From contig CABUSR010000017.1 in the NCBI GenBank assembly GCA_902494245.1, forward strand, positions 1-44,711: 44,711 nt of DNA, read 5' to 3'. Position 1 is the first letter of the stretch, and every line of letters begins with the position of its first letter. This document shows positions 22,839-30,437 of the stretch, piece after piece. The translations under genes and the position numbers were made by a program. The notes below the pieces were generated by a model. That model saw only the letters and a program-made list of their open reading frames with translations, was not told where the DNA came from and searched no databases. This stretch comes from an uncultured Collinsella sp. GTDB taxonomy: Bacteria > Actinomycetota > Coriobacteriia > Coriobacteriales > Coriobacteriaceae.

Positions 22839-23258
22839 ATGAGCAAGATCGCAGTCGTCTACTGGAGCGGCACAGGCAACACCGAGGCCATGGCAAACTT
22901 CGTTGCCGAGGGCGCAACCGATGCCGGCGCCGAGGCAGAGGTCATCTCCTGCGCCGATTTCTCCGCAGACAAGGCCGCCAGCTATGACGCCATTGCCTTC
23001 GGCTGCCCCGCCATGGGTTCCGAGGAGCTTGAGTATGACGAGTTCCAGCCTATGTGGGACGAGGTCAAGGAAACCCTCAGCGACAAGAAGGTCGTCCTCT
23101 TTGGCTCCTACTCGTGGGCCGAGGGCGAGTGGATGGACAACTGGAAGGCCGATGCCGACGAGGCGGGCATCAACGTCGTCGATTCCGTCATTTGCTATGA
23201 TGCGCCTGATGATGAGGGCGAGGCGGCCTGCAAGGCTCTGGGAGCGGAGCTGGCCTAA
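22839..23258 (+). CDS. Short-chain flavodoxin
   Basis: A 139-residue flavodoxin, an FMN-binding low-potential electron carrier replacing ferredoxin. The phosphate-binding loop is VYWSGTGNTEAMA (about residues 6-18); the FMN-stacking loops are GCPAMGSEELE (about 55-65) and FGSYSWAEGEWM (about 87-98). Length matches Clostridium-type short-chain flavodoxins. The protein is acidic, typical for the family. ATG 22839 has GAAAGG at 8 bases. It follows the DUF3793 gene in one operon. Confidence 0.93.
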   Translation: MSKIAVVYWSGTGNTEAMANFVAEGATDAGAEAEVISCADFSADKAASYDAIAFGCPAMGSEELEYDEFQPMWDEVKETLSDKKVVLFGSYSWAEGEWMDNWKADADEAGINVVDSVICYDAPDDEGEAACKALGAELA

Positions 23259-23331
23259 CGAAGCCGTCAGAAAGTCGCAAAGCAACTGACAGCTGAGCAT
23301 TGCACAACAACAGTCGTTCACGCCCAAACAA

Positions 23332-23364
23332 AAACGGGGGCCGGATACTATCCGGTCCCCGTTT
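23332..23364. terminator. Bidirectional terminator between flavodoxin and the ABC operon
   Basis: AAACGGGG-CCGGATA pairs with TCCGG-CCCCGTTT (one bulge each). It is flanked by A-rich sequence on the left and T-rich sequence on the right, so it can end the convergent transcripts of both neighbouring operons. Confidence 0.8.
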
Positions 23365-23390
23365 GCTATATCGATAACTTCGACGCGCCG

Positions 23391-24143
23391 CTATGAGATA
23401 TTGCCCAAAAACGCCTTGGTGCGTTCGCTCTTGGGATGGTCGAAGACCTCGATCGGCGTGCCCTCCTCCACGATAACGCCGCCGTCCATAAAGACAACGC
23501 GGTCGGCGACGTCGCGGGCAAAGCCCATCTCGTGCGTCACGACGATCATGGTCATGCCGTCGCGTGCCAGGTCGCGCATGACACCCAGAACGTCGCGGAC
23601 GAGCTCGGGGTCGAGCGCCGACGTAGCCTCGTCAAAGAGCATGACGTGAGGGTTCATCGACAGGGCACGGGCGATGGCCACGCGCTGCTGCTGACCGCCC
23701 GAAAGCTGGCTCGGCATAAAGTCGATACGCTCGGCAAGACCGACCTTGGTCAGCTCCTCGACGGCAATCTTTTCGGCCTCTTCCTTGCTGCGCTTGAGCA
23801 CCTTTTGCTGCGCGAGCATGACGTTCTTTTTGACTGACAGGTGCGGGAACAAATTGAACTGCTGAAACACCATGCCCAAGTGCGTACGTACCTTATTGAG
23901 GTCGACGCCCTTGGCACACACATCCACGCCCTCAACGACAATCGAGCCGCTTGTGGGATGCTCCAGACGATTGATGCAGCGAAGCATCGTCGACTTGCCC
24001 GAGCCCGAAGGACCCAGGACTACGACGACCTCACCCTTGTGCACATCCAGATCGATGTCGCGCAGGACCACGTTATCGCCAAAGGCCTTCTGGAGGTTCT
24101 TGATGCTGACGACGACCTCGTTCGAGTTATTGGTTTCGCTCAT
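23391..24143 (-). CDS. Polar amino acid ABC transporter ATP-binding protein (GlnQ/HisP type)
   Basis: A 250-residue ATPase for uptake of a polar amino acid. Walker A GPSGSGKST (about residues 44-52), Q-loop in HLGMVFQQFNLFPHL (about 88-102), ABC signature LSGGQQQRVAIARAL (about 147-161), Walker B VMLFDEATSALDPE (about 167-180) and switch histidine in IVVTHEMGF (about 202-210) are all intact. It is the third gene of the operon, 12 bases after the permease stop; ATG 24143 with AGGAGG. Confidence 0.95.
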   Translation of the reverse strand: MSETNNSNEVVVSIKNLQKAFGDNVVLRDIDLDVHKGEVVVVLGPSGSGKSTMLRCINRLEHPTSGSIVVEGVDVCAKGVDLNKVRTHLGMVFQQFNLFPHLSVKKNVMLAQQKVLKRSKEEAEKIAVEELTKVGLAERIDFMPSQLSGGQQQRVAIARALSMNPHVMLFDEATSALDPELVRDVLGVMRDLARDGMTMIVVTHEMGFARDVADRVVFMDGGVIVEEGTPIEVFDHPKSERTKAFLGNIS

Positions 24144-24155
24144 GATAGGACCTCC

Positions 24156-25517
24156 TTACAGACCGGCGATATGATCGGCGGGCGTCGCGACAACCTGTCC
24201 GGCGCTCTTGGTGGGACGCTTCTTCTTAGTTTCGGCCGTCCCCAGAAGCCTCGCCTCAAGACCGCTCACCAAGCGTGCAAGCGGCAGGGTAATGACCAGA
24301 TAGAACAGGGCGGCAACCACATACGGCGTGATGGAGCCCGTCGTGGCCACGATGGTGCGGGCGTTCATGACGATCTCGACCACGCCCACGGCCGCGAGCA
24401 GCGACGTATCCTTGTAAAGCAGGATAAACTCGCTGGTCAGCGTAGGCAGGACATTGCGGAACGTCTGCGGAATCATAACGTAGAGCAGCGTCTGGAAGGC
24501 ATTCATGCCCAGCGAGCGAGCGGCCTCGTTTTGGCCCTTGGGGATCGACTGAATACCGGCGCGGAAGATCTCGCACAGGTAGGCGGACGAGTTCATGGCC
24601 ATGACGATGACGCCCAACACATAGTCGTCCACCTTGACGCCGGCAAGCGGCAGGCCAAAGAACGCGATGTAGATCTGCAGGAACGCCGGCGTACCACGGA
24701 TGATATTCACATAAATGCCGGCAAGGCAACGCAGGATGCGCGACTTGGAGATGCGCATGAGCGACAAGGCAAAGCCAAAGGGAATTGCCAGCGGAAACGC
24801 CGCGAGCACGATCGAGAGCGACATGAGGAAGCCTTTGAAGACGATCGGCAGGCTCTGGACCAAAATGACCGGGTTCAGGAACAGGCGAAGGAACATGTTG
24901 GAATTCCATGCCTCGACCCACGGCTGCTCCTTAAGATCGGCCAGGAAGTTATCGAATGCCGTCACGCCCTTAATCTCGACGGAAGGAATCTTGGAAATCT
25001 TCTTGGTCGAACCGTCGGCGAGCGTATAGGTGCCGCTAAAGGCCTCTTCGCCGCCCTCGACGGGAAACGTCACGCCGTAAACCTCGACACGGAAAAAGCC
25101 GCCGGCAGGCGCTGTCTCGCCAAAGTCAATCTTGAGCGTCTGGCCGTCAGCCTTGCACGTGGGCTTCATGGGCGTACGATCCATGAGGTCCTCGCCCGAG
25201 AGCATCGTCAATCGCGTGTCATCGGTACCAAACGTCGTGCCGTCGACAAACGTCAGCGAAAGACCGCTCAGCTCCTCGTCGGCATCGGCCTGAACTTCCC
25301 AGGTAATGCGCGTCTCGGTGCCGCCGACCACATCGCTGCCCGAACCGGTGTTGGGTCGGGCGGTAATCTTTACGGTCTCAAGCGCCTGGGCGGTCGTGGG
25401 CGCATATGCCCCCGCGCACACCAGCGCGAGCGCCACGGCCATGACGCAGACTAGCTTTTGGAGCAAGGCGGGCAGTGGAAAACGCTGCTCCGCGGCCCCT
25501 TTGTTCAGTCGAGACAA
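24156..25517 (-). CDS. Amino acid ABC transporter permease with N-terminal secretion signal and extra extracytoplasmic domain
   Basis: A 453-residue fusion. Residues about 15-40 form a signal/first TM segment (LVCVMAVALALVCAGAYA). Residues about 45-215 are a beta-rich, Ig-like extracytoplasmic region (ITWEVQADADEELSGLSLTF, then GTYTLADGSTKKI) with no recognised family. From about 235 comes a HisM/GlnP-type permease with about five TM segments, the EAA loop QSIPKGQNEAARSLGMNAFQ in part (about 335-354) and IIRGTPAFLQIYI. Normal permeases of this type are about 220-250 residues. The start is a TTG at 25517 with TAGGAG upstream; the longer frame to 25625 runs through a terminator hairpin. The extra domain could help capture substrate or dock the lipoprotein. 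Confidence 0.83.
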   Translation of the reverse strand: MSRLNKGAAEQRFPLPALLQKLVCVMAVALALVCAGAYAPTTAQALETVKITARPNTGSGSDVVGGTETRITWEVQADADEELSGLSLTFVDGTTFGTDDTRLTMLSGEDLMDRTPMKPTCKADGQTLKIDFGETAPAGGFFRVEVYGVTFPVEGGEEAFSGTYTLADGSTKKISKIPSVEIKGVTAFDNFLADLKEQPWVEAWNSNMFLRLFLNPVILVQSLPIVFKGFLMSLSIVLAAFPLAIPFGFALSLMRISKSRILRCLAGIYVNIIRGTPAFLQIYIAFFGLPLAGVKVDDYVLGVIVMAMNSSAYLCEIFRAGIQSIPKGQNEAARSLGMNAFQTLLYVMIPQTFRNVLPTLTSEFILLYKDTSLLAAVGVVEIVMNARTIVATTGSITPYVVAALFYLVITLPLARLVSGLEARLLGTAETKKKRPTKSAGQVVATPADHIAGL

Positions 25518-25582
25518 GGTGGCTCCTATCGTAGAAGTTGCCGGCAAAACGAGACGGAAACGCTCTCCGTCAAGAGAAGCGC

Positions 25583-25612
25583 AAAGGCCCTCTCCGCAAA
25601 ACGGAAAGGGCC
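25583..25612 (-). terminator. Hairpin between solute-binding protein and permease genes (attenuator)
   Basis: GGCCCTCTCCG (25586-25596) and CGGAAAGGGCC (25602-25612) pair over 11 bases with one mismatch, followed on the minus strand by TTTG. It lies inside the operon and probably reduces downstream transcription, leaving more mRNA for the binding protein, as in many ABC operons. Confidence 0.6.
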
Positions 25613-25634
25613 CGCGCGCAATCAAGTAGTTATT

Positions 25635-26495
25635 TTACTTGATGTTGTACTTAGCCATGAGGGCGTCGACGGTACCGTCGTCGGTCAGGTCCTTGATGGC
25701 CTGGTTGATGTCATCCTTGAGCTTGGCGTTGCCCTGGTTGATGGCAATGGCGTACTCCTCGCCGGTGCTAATCTGCTTGATGGTCTGGCAGGTGTTGAAC
25801 TGCTCGGCGGTCAGCTGGCTGGCAACGGAGCGGTTGGTGACTACAGCGTCGCCCTTATCGGACTGCAGAGCGCTAAAGCACTCGGTAGCGTCCTTGTAGG
25901 GGACAATCTTGGCCTTGGGGAAGTTCTCCTGGGCAAAGGCCTCGGCGGTCGAGCCAGACTGGACGATGATGGTAGCGTCAGCGTTGTTGAGCTTCTCGCT
26001 GTAGTTGTCGGCCGTGATGTCGGTGTTATCGACCTTGGTCACAATAGCCTGATCGTCCATGTAGTAGGAATCAGAGAAAGTGACTTCCTTCTCACGCTCG
26101 GGCGTGTCGGTGATAGCCGCAATGGAAACGTCATACTTGGCGCCCGAAGCGACACCCGGAACCAGCGTGTCAAAGTCATTGTTGATATACTCGACATCCA
26201 GGCCCAGCTTGTCGCCGATGGCCTTGATGAGCTCAAGGTCAAAGCCCTGATAATCGCCGTTGTCATCCTTGTACTCAAACGGAGCGTACTCGGCAGAGGT
26301 GCCGACGGTCAGCGTACCATCCTTGACGAGCGCGTACTCCTTGGAGCCGTCGACCTTCTCGACCTTAGCGTCGTCAGAGCTGCTGGAACCGGCATCAGAA
26401 CCAGAGGTGGCGTTGGACGAGCCGCAGCCCGTCAGTGCGAGGGCGAGCGCCATGGCACCCGTGGCGGCAAATGCGCCAAGCTTCTTGAGCTTCAT
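25635..26495 (-). CDS. Amino acid ABC transporter substrate-binding lipoprotein
   Basis: A 286-residue lipoprotein: signal peptide MKLKKLGAFAATGAMALALA with lipobox LTGC at about residues 21-24, a Ser/Asp-rich linker, then a family 3 solute-binding domain: LTVGTSAEYAPFEYKDDNG (about 61-79) and YQGFDLELIKAIGDKLGLDV (about 81-100) are hallmark, followed by AAITDTPEREKEVTFSDSYY (about 125-144). It captures a polar or acidic amino acid outside the membrane and delivers it to the permease. ATG 26495 has AAGGAG eight bases upstream; the longer frame is rejected because the lipoprotein signal begins here. Confidence 0.94.
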   Translation of the reverse strand: MKLKKLGAFAATGAMALALALTGCGSSNATSGSDAGSSSSDDAKVEKVDGSKEYALVKDGTLTVGTSAEYAPFEYKDDNGDYQGFDLELIKAIGDKLGLDVEYINNDFDTLVPGVASGAKYDVSIAAITDTPEREKEVTFSDSYYMDDQAIVTKVDNTDITADNYSEKLNNADATIIVQSGSTAEAFAQENFPKAKIVPYKDATECFSALQSDKGDAVVTNRSVASQLTAEQFNTCQTIKQISTGEEYAIAINQGNAKLKDDINQAIKDLTDDGTVDALMAKYNIK

Positions 26496-26552
26496 AATCA
26501 GTCTCCTTCCGGTGACCTCGTTTGATTCAGAGGCCTGCAAAAACTGTTGGCT

Positions 26553-26581
26553 ATTATGCACCTGGAATTACGAATCTGCAA
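26553..26581 (-). promoter_or_regulatory. Promoter of the amino acid ABC operon
   Basis: On the minus strand TTGCAG (26581-26576), 17 bases, CATAAT (26558-26553). It sits about 57 bases upstream of the lipoprotein start. Confidence 0.55.
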
Positions 26582-26642
26582 TGAGAAAACTGATTGAAAC
26601 AAACCCATAACGTGAATGGAATACTCTACTTTGTGACAGTCA

Positions 26643-27509
26643 TTACTGCTGCAATGACCTTAATAATCTAATTTCAGCTGCATAACCTGCAAGTTCGTTC
26701 GGAGTCTCCAAAATAAACGGCAGCGAACACAAACGGCCATTCGATACAATATTCTGCATAACCTGCATACCGCCACCAAATTCCTCGCTGCCAAGGTATC
26801 CCTTGCCGATGCACTCGTGACGATCTTTATGGGCGCCGCAGGGGTTCTTCGAATCGTTGATGTGTACGGCATGCAAGCGATCGATACCCACCACGCGGTC
26901 GAACTCGTCGAGCACGCCGTCCAGATCATGGATGATGTCGTAGCCGGCATCGCTCACGTGGCAGGTGTCCAAACAAACGCCCAGCTTATCGGACAGCTCT
27001 GGGCACTTGGCGGCAACGCCCTCGATAATGCACGCCAGTTCCTCAAAGCTGCGGCCCACCTCGGTACCCTTGCCGGCCATGGTCTCGAGCAGCACCGTCG
27101 TCTGCTGGCCCTCAAACATCACCTGGCACAGGGTGTCGACAATCATCTGAATGCCGGCGTCGGAGCCCTGCCCCACATGCGCACCGGGATGGAAGTTGTA
27201 GTAGTTGCCGGGCAGCGCCTCCATGCGCCGCAGGTCCTCTGCCATGGCCTCCAGGGCAAACTCGCGCGCCCGCTCTTTGGCTGAGCAGGGGTTATAGGTA
27301 TACGGGGCATGCGCCACGAGCGGGCCAAAGTCGTTTTGCTCCATAAGCTCGCGCAGGGCCGCCACGTCATCCATGTCAAGGTCTTTCGCCTTGCCGCCGC
27401 GCGGGTTGCGCGTAAAGAATGCAAAGGTATTGGCGCCAATGGACAACGCTGTCTCCCCCATTGCCCGATAGCCCTTCGTCGTCGAAAGATGACATCCGAT
27501 TGTCAGCAT
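26643..27509 (-). CDS. nfo: Deoxyribonuclease IV / endonuclease IV
   Basis: Nfo cuts DNA at abasic sites and removes 3' blocking groups during base excision repair. The 288-residue TIM barrel has the trinuclear zinc ligands: GCHLS (His near residue 7), LVAHAPYTYN (His about 64-73), NFHPGAHVG (about 105-113), VLLETMAG (about 139), VCLDTCHVSDAGY (Asp and His, about 173-185), RLHAVHINDSKNPCGAHKDRH in part (about 211-231) and FILETPNE near the end. All are intact. Length is standard. ATG 27509 with GGAG. A structured repeat lies directly upstream of its ribosome site. Confidence 0.94.
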   Translation of the reverse strand: MLTIGCHLSTTKGYRAMGETALSIGANTFAFFTRNPRGGKAKDLDMDDVAALRELMEQNDFGPLVAHAPYTYNPCSAKERAREFALEAMAEDLRRMEALPGNYYNFHPGAHVGQGSDAGIQMIVDTLCQVMFEGQQTTVLLETMAGKGTEVGRSFEELACIIEGVAAKCPELSDKLGVCLDTCHVSDAGYDIIHDLDGVLDEFDRVVGIDRLHAVHINDSKNPCGAHKDRHECIGKGYLGSEEFGGGMQVMQNIVSNGRLCSLPFILETPNELAGYAAEIRLLRSLQQ

Positions 27510-27523
27510 CTCCAGCTCCCCCT

Positions 27524-27608
27524 CATCAGTTGCGGTGAAATACGGTCTATTGGTGCCCTATTTTGGCGCAAACAGACCGTATTCCACCGCAAGTTATAAA
27601 AGGGGCAT
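27524..27608. repeat. 85-bp structured intergenic repeat, copy A
   Basis: Two 22-nt arms (27530-27551 and 27571-27592) pair with two mismatches around a 19-nt loop; the element begins CATCAGTTGCGG and ends TATAAAAGGGGCAT. Copy B (28692-28776) has the same length, ends and loop size but a different stem core. The element lies between a stop codon and the ribosome-binding site of nfo on the minus strand. Confidence 0.7.
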
Positions 27609-27661
27609 CAGGGGCGAAGGCCTCCAAGGCATTCCAGGCGCTGGCGCCATGCCCCCACGCC

Positions 27662-28681
27662 CTAAAGTTTCAAGCGAATCGCATCGATGATGTGTGCACA
27701 GCGCTGCGTGGCGGCAAGGGGCATGACGGGACTCTCGAGTTTCCCCGCCTGAATAAGCTGCGTCGCATGCTGGATTTCGCCGTAGAAATCATCGATCTCA
27801 AACGGGGCATTTATTTCTAGCGTTCGACCGTCGGAATACTTCACATGAGCGAGCTCGGGGCGATGGAGCCGCTCGATTTCCAACGAGCCCCGCTCACAGG
27901 CAATCGTTAAGCGGCTTTCATATGTTGCTTTGCCGTCGCACACCATATGAATGGGTATACCGCCGACGCTCATATGGATCTCGTCGGCCCAATCGACGCG
28001 GCCGCCCGATACGTCACGCCAGCGAACTTCACGGGAAGAAACCTCGCACGCGCCCGCGAGCAAATCCTCAAACCAACCGACTGCATAGCAGCCCATATCA
28101 TATAGACAGCCGCCCTGCAACGGATCAAGCAGATAGCCCGAAGGAGGCTCGCCGTAATCGAGCTTTTGCACGCTTTCAATCGAGACAATACGGCCAAGCT
28201 CACCCGACGCAAGCAAGTCCTTCACGCGAGTGCGCATCGGGCAAAACCGATTCTTCATCGCCTCCATAAACAGCACGCCGCGCTCGCGAGAGGTGGAAGC
28301 AATCGAGAGAGCCTCTTCCTCACTCAAAACGGCCGGCTTTTCGCACAGCACGGCCTTTCCGGCGCGCAGCACGCGACAGGCCCAACGCGTATGCATGCCA
28401 TGCGGAAGAGCCAAGTAGATTGCGTCGACATCGGGGTCGGCAATCAGCGCGTCATAAGCCGCATCGCCGTTATCATCGGCCGAGGCATGGCTATGCGCAG
28501 CATCGATCGAAAACGCTCGGGAAAATTCCTCGACATGCGCAGGAGTGCGGCCGGCCGCAGCCACCAGCCGTGCCCCGTCGACCTTCTTGAGCGACGATGC
28601 AAATCGATGAGAAATGTGCCCAGCGCCCAAAATGCCCCAACGAACCTCACGCGAATCATTACGTAAACCTCGGTCACCCAC
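27662..28681 (-). CDS. Gfo/Idh/MocA-family NAD(P)-dependent oxidoreductase
   Basis: A 339-residue oxidoreductase with an N-terminal Rossmann domain, VRWGILGAGHISHRFASSL (about residues 13-31), the lysine-containing CEKPAVLSEEEA (about 112-123; equivalent to the EKP catalytic motif), and a C-terminal alpha/beta domain with YDMGCYAVGWFEDLL (about 193-207). Family enzymes oxidise or reduce sugars, inositols or related compounds, or trans-dihydrodiols; the substrate is not evident. The start is a GTG at 28681 with GGGAGG five bases upstream. It is placed between nfo and an aldo/keto reductase gene in the same direction and may share a transcript with them. Confidence 0.88.
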   Translation of the reverse strand: MGDRGLRNDSREVRWGILGAGHISHRFASSLKKVDGARLVAAAGRTPAHVEEFSRAFSIDAAHSHASADDNGDAAYDALIADPDVDAIYLALPHGMHTRWACRVLRAGKAVLCEKPAVLSEEEALSIASTSRERGVLFMEAMKNRFCPMRTRVKDLLASGELGRIVSIESVQKLDYGEPPSGYLLDPLQGGCLYDMGCYAVGWFEDLLAGACEVSSREVRWRDVSGGRVDWADEIHMSVGGIPIHMVCDGKATYESRLTIACERGSLEIERLHRPELAHVKYSDGRTLEINAPFEIDDFYGEIQHATQLIQAGKLESPVMPLAATQRCAHIIDAIRLKL

Positions 28682-28691
28682 GATAGCCTCC

Positions 28692-28776
28692 CATCAGTTG
28701 CGGCGAAATAGTTCCTGCTATCGCCCTATTCTGCCGCAAACAGGAACTATTCCATCACAAGATATAAAAGGGTCAT
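28692..28776. repeat. 85-bp structured intergenic repeat, copy B
   Basis: Arms 28698-28719 and 28739-28760 (22 nt each) around a 19-nt loop, same end sequences as copy A. Relative to copy A four consecutive stem pairs are changed on both sides so pairing is kept (CGGT/ACCG in A, GTTC/GAAC in B). The right end overlaps the stop codon of the aldo/keto reductase gene and the left end abuts the ribosome site of the Gfo/Idh/MocA gene. Confidence 0.7.
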
Positions 28777-29963
28777 GAGGAGCGTGTTTTGCCGAAGGCC
28801 TTAAGCACCGCCGTCACGGGACCAGGCTGGAAACGTCGGCGCACATCGTCGAGACACTCGGGAATATCGATGTGCTGTGGGCAGTGCCGCGCGCATTTGC
28901 CGCATTTGACGCAATTGCTCACCAACTTGGGCTCGCTTGTGCGCACCGCGCTCGCCGTAAAGTATTGAGACAGCCCCGTAAACCAGCTGTGCGCATAGCT
29001 TGCGTTGTAGGCGGCAAAACATCCAGGGATATTGATGCCTTTAGGGCACGGCATGCAATAGCCGCATCCCGTGCAGGGCACGCGATTCGATTTTTCAAAC
29101 TCATCCAGCACGTGCGCGATCGTGTCGAGCTGGTTGGCAGTCATCGAATTCGGCAACGCGAGGTCTGCCAGTGACGAATTCTCATCCACCTGCGCGGTAT
29201 CGGTCATACCCGAAAGCAGCATCGTCACCTGAGGATGATTCCACACCCACGAAAGACCCCAGGCGGCAGGAGTGAGCAAATGCGGGTCACGGGCACTATC
29301 GAGCACAGCGCGGGCCCGTGGCGGCAGCTTGCCCGCTAAACGCCCGCCCAGCAGCGGCTCCATCACAAACACCGCGAGGCCTCGCTCGGCGGCGGCCATG
29401 AGCCCCGCTGTTCCCGCCTGATATCGCTCTCCAGCGTAATTGTACTGGATCTGGCAAAAATCCCAGTCATATGCGTCAAGCATCGTCAGGAAATCCACCG
29501 CGCTGCCGTGGTACGAAAAACCAATCTGGCGAATGCGCCCCGCCGCCTTTTGACACGCGATCCAGTCCTCAATGCCCAACGCCACCACACGTTCCCACTG
29601 GGCGGGCGAGGTAATGTTATGCATGAGGTAATAGTCGATATGGTCGGTCCGTAGGCGGCGCAGTTGCTCGTCGAAGAACCGGTCGAAATCCTCCGCGCAT
29701 TTGCACGAAGCATGCGGCAGCTTGGTTGCGAGCAAAACCTGGTCGCGCAAGCCCAGGCGCTCAAGCGACGCACCCACGCACGCCTCGTTGCCGGGATAGA
29801 GATAGGCCGTGTCCAGGTAGTTAATCCCCTGCTCCACCGCGCGGGAGATGATGGCATCGGCCGTCTTCGCATCGGGGTGTCCCGGCGCACCGGGAAACCT
29901 CATGCAGCCCAGACCCAGAGCGGATATTCGGTTACCACTTTTGGGGTCAACACGGTATTGCAC
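28773..29963 (-). CDS. Aldo/keto reductase with C-terminal 2[4Fe-4S] ferredoxin domain
   Basis: A 396-residue two-part protein. Residues 1 to about 280 form an aldo/keto reductase TIM barrel: ISALGLGCMRFPG (about 12-24), NYLDTAYLYPGNEACVGASL (about 49-68, catalytic Asp and Tyr), LLATKLPH (about 79-86, Lys) and DYYLMHNI (about 114-121). The C-terminal part has two iron-sulfur motifs, CTGCGYCMPCP and CVKCGKCARHCP. Such fusions are common in anaerobes and may link aldehyde or ketone reduction to ferredoxin. The start is set at GTG 29963 (protein VQYRVDPKSGNRI, the usual family start) with GGGAGG four bases upstream; the ATG at 29981 and the frame up to 30080 are less likely. Confidence 0.9.
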   Translation of the reverse strand: MQYRVDPKSGNRISALGLGCMRFPGAPGHPDAKTADAIISRAVEQGINYLDTAYLYPGNEACVGASLERLGLRDQVLLATKLPHASCKCAEDFDRFFDEQLRRLRTDHIDYYLMHNITSPAQWERVVALGIEDWIACQKAAGRIRQIGFSYHGSAVDFLTMLDAYDWDFCQIQYNYAGERYQAGTAGLMAAAERGLAVFVMEPLLGGRLAGKLPPRARAVLDSARDPHLLTPAAWGLSWVWNHPQVTMLLSGMTDTAQVDENSSLADLALPNSMTANQLDTIAHVLDEFEKSNRVPCTGCGYCMPCPKGINIPGCFAAYNASYAHSWFTGLSQYFTASAVRTSEPKLVSNCVKCGKCARHCPQHIDIPECLDDVRRRFQPGPVTAVLKAFGKTRSS

Positions 29964-30126
29964 GGCCCCTCCCTTCGCCATCAGCGCCCCGGCAAGGCGA
30001 AACACAATGGTCACGCAGCCGAAACATCGTGGAATCGCAATCGAGAACGTATCGTAACGCAGCAGAAATCGAGCTGTCACGGCACCGCTTTAACATCAGC
30101 AAAAAGCCCGATGAAAGGAGGCGAGC

Positions 30127-30321
30127 GTGACCACGCGCGAGGATGCCTACCCCTACCCCGGCGAGCAGTACATCCTCTCGGTCGTCCGCTATCAGATCGA
30201 GGCCATGGACCATCTGGACGAGCTTCCCGCCACAGGCGCCGTCATCTTCTGCACCTTCCCTAAGGTCCGTGATGGTGTTGGATATCCCGCACGCGTTTTT
30301 GCCATCTGCCCCGCGGCATAA
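30127..30321 (+). CDS. Small protein of unknown function (64 aa)
   Basis: A short frame with a strong ribosome site (AAGGAGG, five bases before GTG 30127) and normal codon use. The protein is soluble and slightly acidic: MTTREDAYPYPGEQYILSVV at the N-terminus, then LDELPATGAVIFCTFPK and a Tyr/Pro-containing end. I do not recognise a family. An intrinsic terminator 75 bases downstream closes the transcript. It is divergent from the aldo/keto reductase gene. Confidence 0.55.
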   Translation: MTTREDAYPYPGEQYILSVVRYQIEAMDHLDELPATGAVIFCTFPKVRDGVGYPARVFAICPAA

Positions 30322-30394
30322 GTCCCCATGCGTTTGTTCTTCTAAATTCCGCCTCCGGTGCACGCTACATGCTCCAGCGGCATACAATCCACCA

Positions 30395-30421
30395 GGCGCC
30401 CCGCACGCGGGCGCCTTTTTG
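30395..30421 (+). terminator. Strong intrinsic terminator after the 64-aa gene
   Basis: GGCGCCC (30395-30401) and GGGCGCC (30409-30415) pair perfectly and are followed by TTTTTG. It sits only 17 bases before the panE start, so panE must either be transcribed from a promoter within that hairpin region or through regulated readthrough. Confidence 0.75.
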
Positions 30422-30437
30422 TGAGGAGATGATTCAC

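Noticed and set aside
27662..29963. Gfo/Idh/MocA and aldo/keto reductase genes as part of a named sugar catabolic pathway
   Set aside because: No transporter or kinase lies nearby and substrate cannot be deduced, so no pathway is claimed.
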